A DNA stretch of 64,000 nt from Hirsutella rhossiliensis (lineage: Eukaryota; Ascomycota; Sordariomycetes; Hypocreales; Ophiocordycipitaceae): positions 2,542,001 to 2,606,000 of the forward strand of contig NW_025408668.1 of the NCBI RefSeq assembly GCF_020360975.1. The letters are read 5' to 3'. The position numbers and the translations under genes are program-made. This document shows, in pieces, positions 20,061-30,400 of this stretch. Below the pieces are notes generated by a model. The model saw only the letters and a program-made list of their open reading frames with translations. It ran no database searches and was not told where the DNA came from. Within the stretch, counting starts at the first letter, position 1, and every line of letters starts with the position of its first letter.

Positions 20061-20163
20061 ACTCTGTATGAAGTGTTTCACATATTGTAATGTTTAATAG
20101 TATTTTAAATGGTTTGTGTCGGTTGCAGGATTAATTTTCGCTCTGGCTTGCCGGTCGGGCAAT

Positions 20164-20206
20164 TTGTTGCATGACGTGGTGCGTTGCATGACTCAGTGAG
20201 GTACGT
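20164..20206 (-). repeat. Right terminal inverted repeat of Fot1/pogo element
   Basis: Inverse partner of 17802-17844, followed by the duplicated TA at 20207-20208. Confidence 0.9.
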
Positions 20207-20294
20207 TATGTACGTATGTGATGTGATGAAAGGCACGACAGACCGGAAAAGGCGGAACGTGAAGGACGGATGGATTCTAGGGCGCCTCCCCATG

Positions 20295-20815
20295 CGAGGT
20301 GCTATTGCGCAGTTGCGACATTTCCAACAGGGCGAAGCTGGACAAGGCGGTAGGTAAGTTGCGCGACAGGAGGCCAGTCAGTCCGAGGCGTAGTTCAGGC
20401 AGCCGTCGCCTTGCACGACGCAATGCTGGATACCATGACCTGGGAACAGTGGAAGGGCGCTCTGGGTCCCAAGGTGCAAGACACCAAGAACCTAGACGAC
20501 CTGTTTGCAGGGCCTGATGTCGACCTTTTCATTGTCCTGTCTTCGGTGACTAGTGTCGTCGGAAACATGGGCCAGAGCAACTACACGGCGGGAGGGACCC
20601 AAAGTGAGGCTGCGGTGGTGGAGGCGCTGCGGGAGAGATTGGCTGACAGTCTCGCCCTCGTTCCTTTGGGAATCGAAACGGGCGTGCCGCTGTCGACGTA
20701 CGGCGTGGATTCACTAGTGGCCGTCGAGCTGCGCAACTGGCTTGGGACCAATGTCACGCCTGGCGTCAGCTTGTTCGACGTGACGCAGAGTGCGTCTCTC
20801 GAAGCTTCTCAAGAG
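20295..20815 (+). pseudogene. Highly reducing polyketide synthase relic (KR fragment joined to ACP)
   Basis: The fragment begins in the middle of a ketoreductase (RSCDISNRAKLDKAV), breaks around 20345-20375, and resumes in another frame with GVVQAAVALHDAMLD and FIVLSSVTSVVG...QSNYTAGG, the catalytic Ser and Tyr region of KR. It then passes directly into an acyl carrier protein, STYGVDSLVAVELRNW, whose Ser is at 20711-20713, and ends in LFDVTQSASLEA. The normal stretch between KR and ACP is much shortened, so there is an internal deletion as well as loss of KS, AT, DH and ER. The order KR-ACP at the C-terminus fits fungal reducing type I PKSs. It begins about 90 bp after the Fot1 element, and I cannot see the rest elsewhere in the window. 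It may be a lost partner of the NRPS or an unrelated cluster. Confidence 0.87.
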
Positions 20816-21726
20816 CGACCAGGCGTGAATATGAATATATGGGCAGACAGCAGGCCACGGGGAATGCAGCTTGTGTGTTGGAATAGTGCACATGCAGGCC
20901 ACAGAGTCTTAAAAAGGGGTCGGTCCGTCTTCATCTTTATCATAGTCCTCGATGACTGGTGGGGTTTTCTTTCATATAGTCACAAGCTTCTACAGTACAT
21001 TCACCCCATCTTCATATTGGGCCCAACCACAGGGTCGTCGAGGGCAGGGTCCCTATGATCTCAACATCGCTACGGAGTAGATTGCCACTGCATGTTGTAT
21101 GTATATAACTATTAGTCCATTACATATATAATGCCGACCTTATGAGTACATACCTCACTTCCATCGTCTTGGCACTTGTACTCCTGAGGAAGAAGTAGGA
21201 CTATGAGAAGGGACCATCAGGGGCAAAGAGGGGTACAAAAGGCCCATCTGTTGGGGCGACGAGACAGAGAGAGACCTAGACCTTATCAATTTCTTGGTCT
21301 GATCACGTATTTTCTACTCCGTACATACGTAACGTAGCGTGTCTCGTCAGTTCGTGGCGGGGGAGGGGGATTTGACGTCAGACTGCATGACGGCATGCGA
21401 CGAAAGTTGGCAGAATGACCCCGTCCGCTGCGTCATAGCTTTATGTATGTCATGTCAGCGTGAGTTTGGGGACCCCAGATCAAATAAAAGGGATAGCTTT
21501 ACGCGTTTTCGACCAACTACTCCATACGCAAAGGCCGAACGAAATCTTGGTCCGCTCTACAATACCTCGACGCGAAAGTCTCCCTTGGATTGATCCATCG
21601 TAGCTGGTTAGCGCGATTCAGAGTAAGCGCCCCTTGAGAAAATAACCCTCCTTATTATCTCACAGGCGTCTGGCGTCATGATCCGCGATTGCTCAACTTA
21701 CTAGTCTGTTAGACTAAGCCCTCGCC
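20816..21726. other. Spacer with no supported gene
   Basis: About 0.9 kb of unique-looking DNA. A frame continuing from the PKS relic to 21058 shows no family features. Another short frame at 21339-21593 has no recognisable domain. The final 150 bp probably hold the promoter of the gene starting at 21727. Confidence 0.45.
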
Positions 21727-22060
21727 ATGCCTGATCTCTACGACCGTGTTAGGGCCGACATCAAGACTCAAGAAAATGCTCTCTGGGCAGGGCTCTCGTC
21801 TGCACACCCCGGTGAAGCCATTCTCCCCCTCCTCGCGTCCGACTGCGTCCTCCACTTTCCAAACTGTCCGCCACTCTCGTCGGACACTAAACCCACCCTA
21901 GAAGAAAGGGTCTTGGATCCCAAGGCTTTCAAGAGGTGGACAAGATACGATGTCACGGAAATGAGGGTGACTCCAGTTGGCCTGATGGCAGCATTCGTGT
22001 GCTATCACGTTCGTGCCGACCGAGGAGGCAAAGATTACGAAGCTCTATGTGCCACCACAT

Positions 22061-23002
22061 CAGACTTGCAAATAGATAAATCAAATCAAATCCGGGGTCC
22101 AATTTGATTTGATTTGGATAGCAAAATCATGGATCTGATTTGATTTGATTTGATTTGAATCGATTTGGATCTCATTTGGATATCTGGATAGCCCCACTTT
22201 TTTCCCACGACAAAATACATTGAGCCGCTCCTATAAGGTCCGCTTTGATAAGGTCCGCTTTGAGGCGGCCTCTCTGAGCTGCGGCCATCTGTCCGGCAAG
22301 GCTAAATATTCTCTCCGGCTCTGAAGACATCGCCGGAATGGAAAAGAGGTCGATTGCCATTCGCGACAGGCGTGGATATTGGCGTCTGCGGAGAAGCCAG
22401 TACTGGATGGGATTGTCCACAAGACAATCGCCCGGATCGGTACTGCCCACCCATTCTGCGTACTCGTCACGCATGGAGGACGGTGAGGCGCAGGTTGGGC
22501 GCCAAGTTTCCTAATTGAGGTCATGAAGTCATCTAGGTCCGTTGTCTTCCTTGCAGCTGTGGGCTCCTCGGGTATCGTATCTTGCTCGACCGCGAGGTTC
22601 GGTACTCCTCCCATATGCGCCATTGCAGCAGTCAAGTGCAGAGCTGTCCCATTTTGGCCATCGGCTACAAATATCTCCCCGTAATATGGCAGATGCACCC
22701 AAAGATATATTTCACGATCAAACGTGTCAGGTAAAACACAAAAGAAAGCTTGGTGACACGGCCTGGAAAAGCAACTGCCCGTAATTAGCGACCACTCTAG
22801 GCCAGGCAGGGCTGGCTCCCCAAAACTATTGGCCCAGGTCGCCATTGTGGGGCGTATCAAATAATCAGATATCCAAATAAATTTGGGTGTTGCGATTTGA
22901 TTTGATTTGATTCAGCGCAGGGGCAATTTGATTTGATTTGATTTGGATTAATTTGATTTAATTTGATTTGATTTGATTATGATTTATCTATTTGCAAGTC
23001 TG
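22061..23002 (-). mobile_element. Non-autonomous hAT transposon, 942 bp, with perfect 22-bp TIRs
   Basis: The perfect 22-bp inverted ends (22061-22082 and 22981-23002, beginning CAGACTTGCAAATAG) are flanked by identical 8-bp duplications CACCACAT (22053-22060, 23003-23010). The 8-bp duplication is diagnostic of hAT elements. Both subterminal zones are packed with TTGAT/ATCAA units (22080-22170; 22890-22985), probably transposase binding sites. Only the C-terminal part of a transposase lies inside, so it needed help in trans. The perfect ends and duplication suggest a fairly recent insertion. Confidence 0.93.
22172..22860 (-). pseudogene. hAT transposase C-terminal relic (hATC dimerisation domain)
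   Basis: On the minus strand, 22474 down to 22172 encodes NPIQYWLLRRRQYPRLSRMA...AMSSEPERIFSLAG, the hallmark hAT C-terminal dimerisation motif. Upstream, a second frame (22860-22480) reads ...DLDDFMTSIRKLG and is joined by a one-base frame change near 22475. A 15-bp tandem duplication (aaggtccgctttgat/g, about 22235-22265) repeats the residues KADLI. The zinc-finger and catalytic core are absent. Confidence 0.85.
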
Positions 23003-23384
23003 CACCACATGGAGGCAAGACGCCGATGGGGAGTGGAGGGCTGTCTGCCATGCTGAGACCCCGAGCCCCCATAAGTACGACTAGGGATTTTTTTCTGTAT
23101 TTTTTCTGTCAAATTTTATCAGCTGGGGCTTCAGCTTGAGTTACCTCGTCACTACCGAGCTTCTAGTACTACATCTATATGAACAGCGTGCCTTCGCACT
23201 TCAGCTTTTTAGCCAATATTGAATACAAACTCATGTTTCACGATGCTACCTGTGTGTTTACCAACTATTATGGTAATATTGCTCGAAAGTGGTGTCAATC
23301 CTTAGTGGACCGGGGCCCCCTTTCTTGGCGTCATATGCTTTGAATTGAACTCGCTCGGGGTCCTGATGGTCTCCCTTGGACCAC

Positions 23385-23790
23385 TCACTCGCCACCTTCA
23401 TTCGCAACTCTCCCCTGATCCGCAATTCTGCTGCGCTCGACATTCCCTACTTGATGGTTCTCGAAGACTACAAGCAGTCCTATATCATAGCTTGCTTTTA
23501 GAATGTCGGCGGATACTAATGACACGAAATAAGCCATGGTTGGTAAGAAACCTGGTTATTAGCGGACCGAAATTCTGAGCCGTCGTCTTGACTACGATGA
23601 TTAGACTCATGACAGCCGTCCGCTCCTGTGCCGGCACGATTGCCACTAGAAAGAGAGAGTGTAGCACTACGTCCACGAACTGGGGTTAAGACTAAGCTCT
23701 AGAAGAAGCCAGGGATGAGGGAAATGTACCCGGTTGAGGGCAAGGAAGATTGCGGAGGGAAGGTGAGTGAATACCATTGTCTGGTAGCGG
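23385..23790 (-). pseudogene. MFS transporter relic (last transmembrane segments)
   Basis: Minus-strand reading from about 23790 gives PSAIFLALN, then LVAIVPAQERTAVMS-LIIVVKTTAQ-NFGPLIT. This matches the conserved ERTAVMG...VNVVKT...GP pattern between the last helices of a fungal MFS family. After a frame change near 23510 it continues ILKASYDIGLLVVFENH and ends at a stop at 23385-23387. At least two frameshifts and the loss of the whole N-terminal part make it non-functional. Exporters often sit beside NRPS clusters, so this may be debris of the same locus; that is inference. The family call rests on these motifs only. Confidence 0.6.
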
Positions 23791-24245
23791 CCGGTAAGCT
23801 CCCTGTCATTCCTTATGATTAGAAGAGGTGATTAGGAGTCTTACGCGAACGTTCCCAAAGCGCTTGGCAAGTGAAGAAGCCCAGGGTCGAAAGCCACTCG
23901 ACTCAATCCACTGGCTGCCCGAGTGGAATAGGTAGACCATAATCCACTAAATATCTCAGTATAGTGGCTATTCATGATGCCCTTGCCTATCAACGTTCCT
24001 TGCCCCTCCTAAATAAGGCTTATCTCTAACTGGCTTCCATCCCCTCTTAACCGCTTACTACCTAAGTAAGCTACTTTATTTCCTACCCTCTAAGCTGTTG
24101 ATCCGATATCTAAGCTAATTCGAGCTTGACTTTTTCTTCGCCTAGCGAGATAAAGAAGGGATCTAAATTACTAATAATGCCCGCCCTTAGTTATAAACGC
24201 AATACCTAATATACCCCGATAACCTAGGCTCTATATTAGTAGTAC
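23791..24245. other. Transition from normal DNA to RIP-altered DNA
   Basis: No gene is seen. CA and TG dinucleotides are ordinary up to roughly 24040, become sparse to about 24180, and are nearly absent after that. The end of this stretch abuts the truncated LINE at 24246. It may be mutation spreading into single-copy flank or the remains of another repeat. Confidence 0.5.
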
Positions 24246-24723
24246 TAGGGGTTTCTAAGATAGAACTTATTTACTTTAGTAAGCGAAGGCAGCTTATCTT
24301 AAAGGGTATAATAGTAGGAGGCCTATTCTTTAAAGTAAAGCCCTTAATATAGTAGCTAGGGGTCTTCTTTAATTCTAGGCTCTTATTTAAATAATATATC
24401 GAAAAGAAGGTAGCTTCTATATAAGCTACCTTTAAAGGGCTATCCTACTTAGTTTCTATATAAAAGGGCCTATTATTTAAAGCGTCTAGGTAGCTCTACT
24501 AGGCCTATATAACCTTTATAGTAAACTATAGGGCCTAGCTTTAATATAAGGGGCCTAAGACCCTTAAGAGCCTTATAAAGCCTTTTTAAAGGCTTTAAAA
24601 CTAGGCTCTTTTAAAGGTCCTAAGGGCCTTTAAAGGATCCCTTATTAAGGCTATAAGAGCTAAAGTAGCCCTCCTACTATTAAAGGTATAATTTAAAAAA
24701 GCTTGCCTTTTTTATACCCTTTA
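24246..24723 (+). mobile_element. LINE fragment (Tad1-like RT C-terminal part), interrupted on the right by G1-a
   Basis: The sequence from tagaacttatttactttag onward is near-identical, apart from transitions, to 53960-54415 of the full LINE in this window (reverse transcriptase C-terminal region and linker). Its right end, ...ttataccctt, is cut by the LTR starting at 24724; in the intact copy the LINE continues with tagacc. Its 5' start is truncated, as is common for LINEs. Heavily mutated, no coding capacity. Confidence 0.82.
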
Positions 24724-24911
24724 TATAAAAGTCTTTAACTATTATAAGCTATAAGCTTAAGCTATAGCCTAAGCTATATAGTTATATATAGAGGGCTAGA
24801 TCCTATATATATATATATATATAAGCTAGCCGTATATAAAAGAGCTTTATATAGCTTATTAATATTATCTTATAAATAGTACTTATATATACCTTTACTT
24901 ACTTTATAATA
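24724..24911 (+). repeat. G1-a 5' LTR
   Basis: About 188 bp, inverse orientation of the LTRs at 25788, 33210, 42565, 56238 and 63024. It begins TATAAAAGTC and ends CTTTATAATA; TA..TA ends fit TG..CA after RIP. Confidence 0.85.
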
Positions 24912-25787
24912 GTATAAGCTATTAATTAATAGATTTAATAGATATCTCTCTAAAAAAGGTACTACTTCCTTAAGGGAGTACTTTACCCCTTACTAAGTAA
25001 ATAGGAAGTATTATAACTATCTTAAAAGCGGTTAAAAGTATAATAGCTAGCGAGAAAGATAAGGTTCTTACTATACTAAGGGAGCTATCTACGAGACTAG
25101 CGTTACCCTTATAACCTTTTTAACGCTAGTTATAGTAGCGATATTATTAATATAAAGCCTACTCCCTTAGCTAACTTAAGATAATAAGCTAGAGTCGTTT
25201 TATTTCTTCCTTAGCTAACTATAGATAAAGTTTATAACTAATAAAAAATAGGGCCTAAATAGCTATTATAGTATAGTATAGTATTTACTCCTTTATATAC
25301 TACTAAAGCCTTAAATATAATAGATCTTAAGATTTTAGGATAAAGGTAGCCTTAAAGGTAAACGCGACTTATAGGACTTTTTTTAATACCTTATATATAT
25401 ATTTAGTAATATATAGGAGTAAGAGAAGGTATAAGATAGGCTATAGACCTTAAAGTAAAGGGATAGGTAGACCTTTAGTAAATTCCTCTTTAATTTTAAA
25501 GAAACGCTCTTATAAATAATAAGAGCTATAGTATAAAAAGATAGTATAAAGATTATATAACTATAGAATTTAATTACGCTAGCCTTATAAAAGCTACCTA
25601 TCCTTATAATTATACTTACTAACTATAGTAAGTATATAAGCTAGTTAATAAAGGTAGTATAGGGCTATAAGTAAATACTTTATTTTTAAAAGCTTTATAA
25701 GTATATACTTTATAATAGTAATAAGATTACCGCTTTTTTATAAAAGAAATAGCTAGCTATTAATATTAATAAAGATACCTTAATATC

Positions 25788-25973
25788 TATTATAAAGTAA
25801 GTAAAGGTATATATATAGGTGTTATTTATAAGATAATATTAATAAGCTATACTAAGCTCTTCTATATACGGCTAGCTTATATATATATATATAGGATCCG
25901 GCCCTTTATATATAACTATATAGCTTAGGCTATAGCCTAAGCTTATAACTTATAATAGTTAAAGACTCTTATA
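25788..25973 (-). repeat. G1-b left (3') LTR
   Basis: Starts TATTATAAAG and ends GACTCTTATA on the plus strand; pairs with 33210-33393. Confidence 0.88.
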
Positions 25974-26559
25974 TAATGCCCTTTCTTTAGTATAGCGCGG
26001 CGCTGCCCTATTAATAGCTTCTATATAATTAAGCTTCGGGCTCCTTATACCGCTAGCTCCTCCTTACTCTTTCCCGTTAATCGTACTAGCCCTACTAGCC
26101 TTATTATCCCCGCGCCTATTAACCTAGGTAGCTAGGACCTAGCTCTATACCTATCGGCCGGCCGGCTATTTAAATAAGGGCGTAACCTATTATATACGCC
26201 CCTAGGCGGCTAGCGGCCGGCCTAGACCTATATAAGCCTTAGGTTACCCGTCCCCTCGGCCTTAGGTAGCCTCCTCTACTAAGGGGTATATAAAGCGGTA
26301 TCCCCCCTTTCCTCCTTCCCTTCCTTCTCCTCTTTCTTTAACTATAGTAATAGTAATAATAAGTAAGTTCTACTTTACTTAAGGCATTAGTTCGTCCCTA
26401 GCTATATATACTACCCTATTAATAAGTACTTATAGGAATAGCTATAGTAATAATAGTAATAATAGTAATAATAATAACTTTAATTAATAAGTCCTTTATC
26501 CTATAAAGTAAAAGGCTGCGTTTTATTATACTAACTTCCGCGGTAGATATATTTACTTC

Positions 26560-27450
26560 CCCTTTTTCTTTTTCCTCCTTCTTAGAGCGTATAGAGTCGT
26601 TTATCGACGCTATACTAAGCGCGGCTAATAACGACTCCGCCGCTACCGCCGCTCCTACCTACGCCCTCGCGACCGCGCCTACCGCCGCCGCCTCTACCTC
26701 CGCTACGCTAGCCGCTCTTACGTTGCCCTTTAAGGTAATAACGCCGTCCCCGCTACTACCTATAACGCCTAGCCTATCTACCCCTGCTTCTACCTCTACT
26801 ACCCTTATAAGTCCGCTACTTAGTAAGTATAATAGCTATTTTCCGTTAACTTCTTAAAGTATAAGCGCTAAATATAAGCTAGAGCCGCCCGCGCGGCCCC
26901 CTATATATAGTATATATTATAGGAGCTCCCTTACGCTAACTAGGTTAGGCGCCGCCGCGGCGGTAGTTATTACTAATACGCGCGTACTAGCTACGCTTAT
27001 AAGGCGGCGCCTCCTATCTTACTCGCTATAGCGTTAGCTTAAAAGGCCGGCGTATATAGGTAGGTATAGGGGGCTACTAAGAAACGCCTTACCGCTACTA
27101 TAGCTACTTACTATAATCTCCGCGCCCTTAAGCGCTAGGGCCTTATCCTTAAGTAAGTTCCTCTCCTCTTACTCTTTTACTTTTACTATTAACTCCCTTA
27201 GTACTAAAGATACTACCTCCGTCGCCTTATCGGCGGTTCCTTAGCTATACCCGCTACTAACCCCGCCGCTACTACTAGCCGCCTCCCCCCTACTTCTACC
27301 GCTCTTAGAGCCGCTACTACCGCCGACTAGCTCGCGGGCTTAGAGGGCCGCTTAAGCGCCTTAGAGAGCGCCGCCGCCGCTAATAAGGAGGAGGAGGCTA
27401 ATAAGGATAATAATAACGATAAAGGTAAGGATAAGGGTAAGGATAAGGAA
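26560..27450 (+). other. Low-complexity open frame between pol and 3' LTR of G1-b
   Basis: This GC-richer stretch reads on the plus strand, antisense to gag-pol, as an Ala/Ser/Thr/Pro-rich protein-like frame: FIDAILSAA near the start and an acidic/lysine DNDKGKDK-type end. Corresponding stretches occur in G1-c (43330-43968 continuing at 55898-56180) and G1-d (57000-57895). The few stops are TAA/TAG, possibly Gln codons after RIP. The minus strand is also rather open here, so coding strand is uncertain. I do not recognise a family. Confidence 0.4.
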
Positions 27451-27499
27451 TAAGTCTAAGTAGTTTAAGGGCTTTACGTTAAAATAAATACTATTTTTA

Positions 27500-30400
27500 T
27501 CTTTACTTATACTATTACGCTTATATTACTATAACTAGCTACTTTACTTTATTTACTTTATAGTCCTAACTTAGGATATTATTAATAGTCTATTAGTTTA
27601 TTATTCTTATTTACTAGCCTAAATAAGGCCTTAAACTTATTAAGGGCTATAGCCCTTATAAACTTATATATAGGTTCCTATATAGGGTTAAGATACCCGC
27701 GCTACTTAATAAGGACCTTTTAGCGTTTCCTTTTATTAACCTTTTTTTTTAGCGCGCGGCCTATATCTCTTTAACCTTAAACTTATCCTTCCCTTTTACT
27801 TTAATTATAAGCGGTTAAGCGTTTATTACTTCTTATTTAAGTAGTAGGTTAAAAGAAGCTCGGTAAAAAAGGTCTATATTAATCTTATTATAAACCCTTA
27901 TTAAAAGACTATTAAGCTTTATAACTTATAGATTAATAACTCTTTATACTATAAACTTTATATATAGCTAGTTAAGCTTCTTTTTTAGCTATACTAGCCT
28001 ATAGTTATAGAGGTCTAGCTATACCTTATCCCTTACTATAAACCTATCTACTAAAGCCCTAGTCTTATTAACGTGCCGCTCTTAATCTTATACTATAGTA
28101 GCTATCGCGGATTAATAATAATCTATAGTCTTTTATAACTTTTATATAAACGCGAAGGCCTAGGGCTAAGGGCCTAGGTAAGTATAATACGTTTATTTAA
28201 AAGACCCCCCGCCTAGCCCTTAGCCTAGAAAAGGACCTTATAGGGAGGCCTAGGCCGACCCTCTTAGCCTTTTACTAGCTCCTCTTTAAGGCTAGCTTCT
28301 TATTTTCCTTCTTAAAAAGGACTAATAAGGTAGACCGAGACGACTACCGCTACGGCTAAGGAAGGTATATAGCTAGGCACCTTATCCTAAGGTGCCTAAA
28401 CTATAGGAGGGAAAAAGAGGTCCTTTACTAGACCTTTAAGAGATAAAAGGGGGCCCTTAGCCTACTTATTCTCTATAGCTCTAAGGAAGGAAGGGAAGCC
28501 CTTCTAACCTTATTAGCTAAAATAGAGATAGGGATAGCTAAGTAGCTCGAAAAGGAGTAACCTAAGGGCCCTAGGGCCCTTAAGGGGGAAAAACACTATA
28601 TAGGAGGAACTAAACTAACCTTTTCTTTATTATTGCCTTTATAGCTACCCTTTCCTTAATTAGTTATAAGCCCCTAAGCTCTATAGCTAGCTAGGACTAC
28701 TAATAGGGGCCTAGGCTCCTACTAGCCTCGCTATAGCCTTAAAAGCTATATATAAGTAATAATATAAAATTCTTTTTAAACGTAAAGGCGCGGCCTTTTA
28801 ATAATAAATTACTATACTACTCTATTACTATATCTATAGTAAAAGGAACTAATAAGGGCGGTTAAAAGCTATATATTATAAAGAAAGGGGCTATCTTAAT
28901 AAAGGTATATAGTTTACTATTTAATATAAGTTAAGCCGTAGGGAGCTACTAGTTTTAGTCTACTTAGTTATAGGCTACGATAGCCTATAAGTAAGCCTAT
29001 ACCTCTTAATTAACCCTCTTAAGCTTTCTATTAGTCTATAAGTAATATACTATACTAAGTAGCTATATAATTTAAAGTAGCTAGTATAGGTACTACTAAA
29101 AGTAGCTAGTTTAGTTCGATCCCTTATCGATTATAATAAAGGCTAGCTAGCTATATAAGCGGGCCTAGTATTATAAAAAGCGCTTTATATTAGCCTTTAT
29201 ATATATAAATAATATTAGCTTTAATACTATAGACTTATTAAGTCGGTCTTTAATTACCTATATATAGCGGTTACCGCCTTCTATAAGTAAGAGGTCTATT
29301 ATAAAGCCTATATATATATATATATAGAACTAGTTAGGTACTAAAAGCTACTTAAGTAGCCCTTTAAGCTACGCCCTTTAGATCTTAGTATAGCTATAGA
29401 TATTATAGTTATAGAGGAAGCGATAAACGTAATACTATAAGAGGGGCTAGTAAAAGTCCTTTATAAGGCCTACCGCTATACCTTACCGGCCTAGGTAACC
29501 TATAATACTAAAGTTATAAATAAGCTAAACTAGCCTCCCTTAAAGCTCGTTTTATTTATCTAGCTTTAGCGGTCTATCCTTCTCCTTAGCCTCTATAGTA
29601 TATAGTATACCTAGTACTTATAGTCTCCCCCGCTAATATAAGTACCCTTATAGGTCGATATAATAGTTAGCTACCTATACCTTTAGCTTTAGCTTTAGAT
29701 CTAAGTATTATATACCGGACTTAATAGCGCGGCGTATACTCTTATAAGTATAGTCTAGAAATAATATCCTATCTTATAGGCGTTAAAGGACTTTATCTTA
29801 AAATACCCTCGCTACGCGCGCCTTAAGGCCGGTCTATCCCTCCTTTTTAGACTAAGGTAAGGGTATAAGGAAGTGCTTATCTATTAGCCCTACGCCTTCC
29901 TCTATTAAGGAAGCTCTTATATAGGTCTATAGCGCTTTTTATATAATAAGCTATAGGTCTCGCGCTTTAATATCTACTCTTATTAGCTAGTCTTAATCTC
30001 TTTAAGAAAGCGCGTTTAGTATTATAAAGTCCTACCTTAGCTAGTACTTAATTATAAAGTTAAAGTATAAGAGGTACTTTACTTAGCGGGCTTACCGCTC
30101 TAAGAGGTACTAATAGGTTATAAAGTACTTAAGGTTCCTATAGTTTATAAGAACTTTAAAGCTCTTATAGCTTTAGAGCTTTACTTACTATTACTTAAGG
30201 TAGCTAATAATCGCTAATATCTCCTTATTATAAATAGCGTAATTCCGCTTTACTAAGGTTAGCTTATAAGAGTAAAACGCTATTAGTTACTTTTACTTAT
30301 CTACTTTTTAAGAGAGTATCCCTTTAAGCGCCTAGCTATTATAGTTTACTTTAACTAATATAGACCGGTTAAAGTCTTATTAAAGTAGTACTAAGGCTTA

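Larger units (their letters stand above)
17802..20206 (+). mobile_element. Fot1/pogo-type (Tc1-mariner superfamily) DNA transposon, 2405 bp, decayed
   Basis: The element is bounded by 43-bp terminal inverted repeats (17802-17844 and 20164-20206) that begin ACGTACC and differ at four positions. It is flanked by TA on both sides (17800-17801, 20207-20208), the target duplicated by this superfamily. Each end also carries two spaced copies of GTCATGCAAC, a likely transposase binding repeat. Inside is a single transposase relic on the plus strand. Its insertion lies between the intact P450 and the PKS relic. Confidence 0.9.
21727..23084 (+). pseudogene. Small NTF2/SnoaL-like (DUF4440-type) protein gene split by a hAT insertion
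   Basis: The left part, 21727-22060, starts MPDLYDRVRADIKTQENALW and has the look of the alpha+beta NTF2 fold (early helices, ...YEALCATT). Reading then enters the hAT element and stops after 126 residues. The missing end is found on the other side: after the second copy of the 8-bp duplication, 23011-23084 encodes RQDADGEWRAVCHAETP and a stop in the matching phase. Without the insertion and one duplicate the gene would encode about 135 residues, the usual size for this family. So the gene was intact until the transposon arrived. Function is unknown; related small proteins include ketosteroid isomerase-like and cyclase-like enzymes, but no active site can be assigned. The family call is moderate; the disruption is certain from sequence. 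Confidence 0.75.

Noticed and set aside
21339..21593. 84-codon plus-strand frame as a possible small secreted protein
   Set aside because: No signal peptide and no family resemblance; no supporting context.
22080..22985. CRISPR-like array from the short repeats in the hAT ends
   Set aside because: Units are 5-bp runs without regular spacers, within a eukaryotic transposon.
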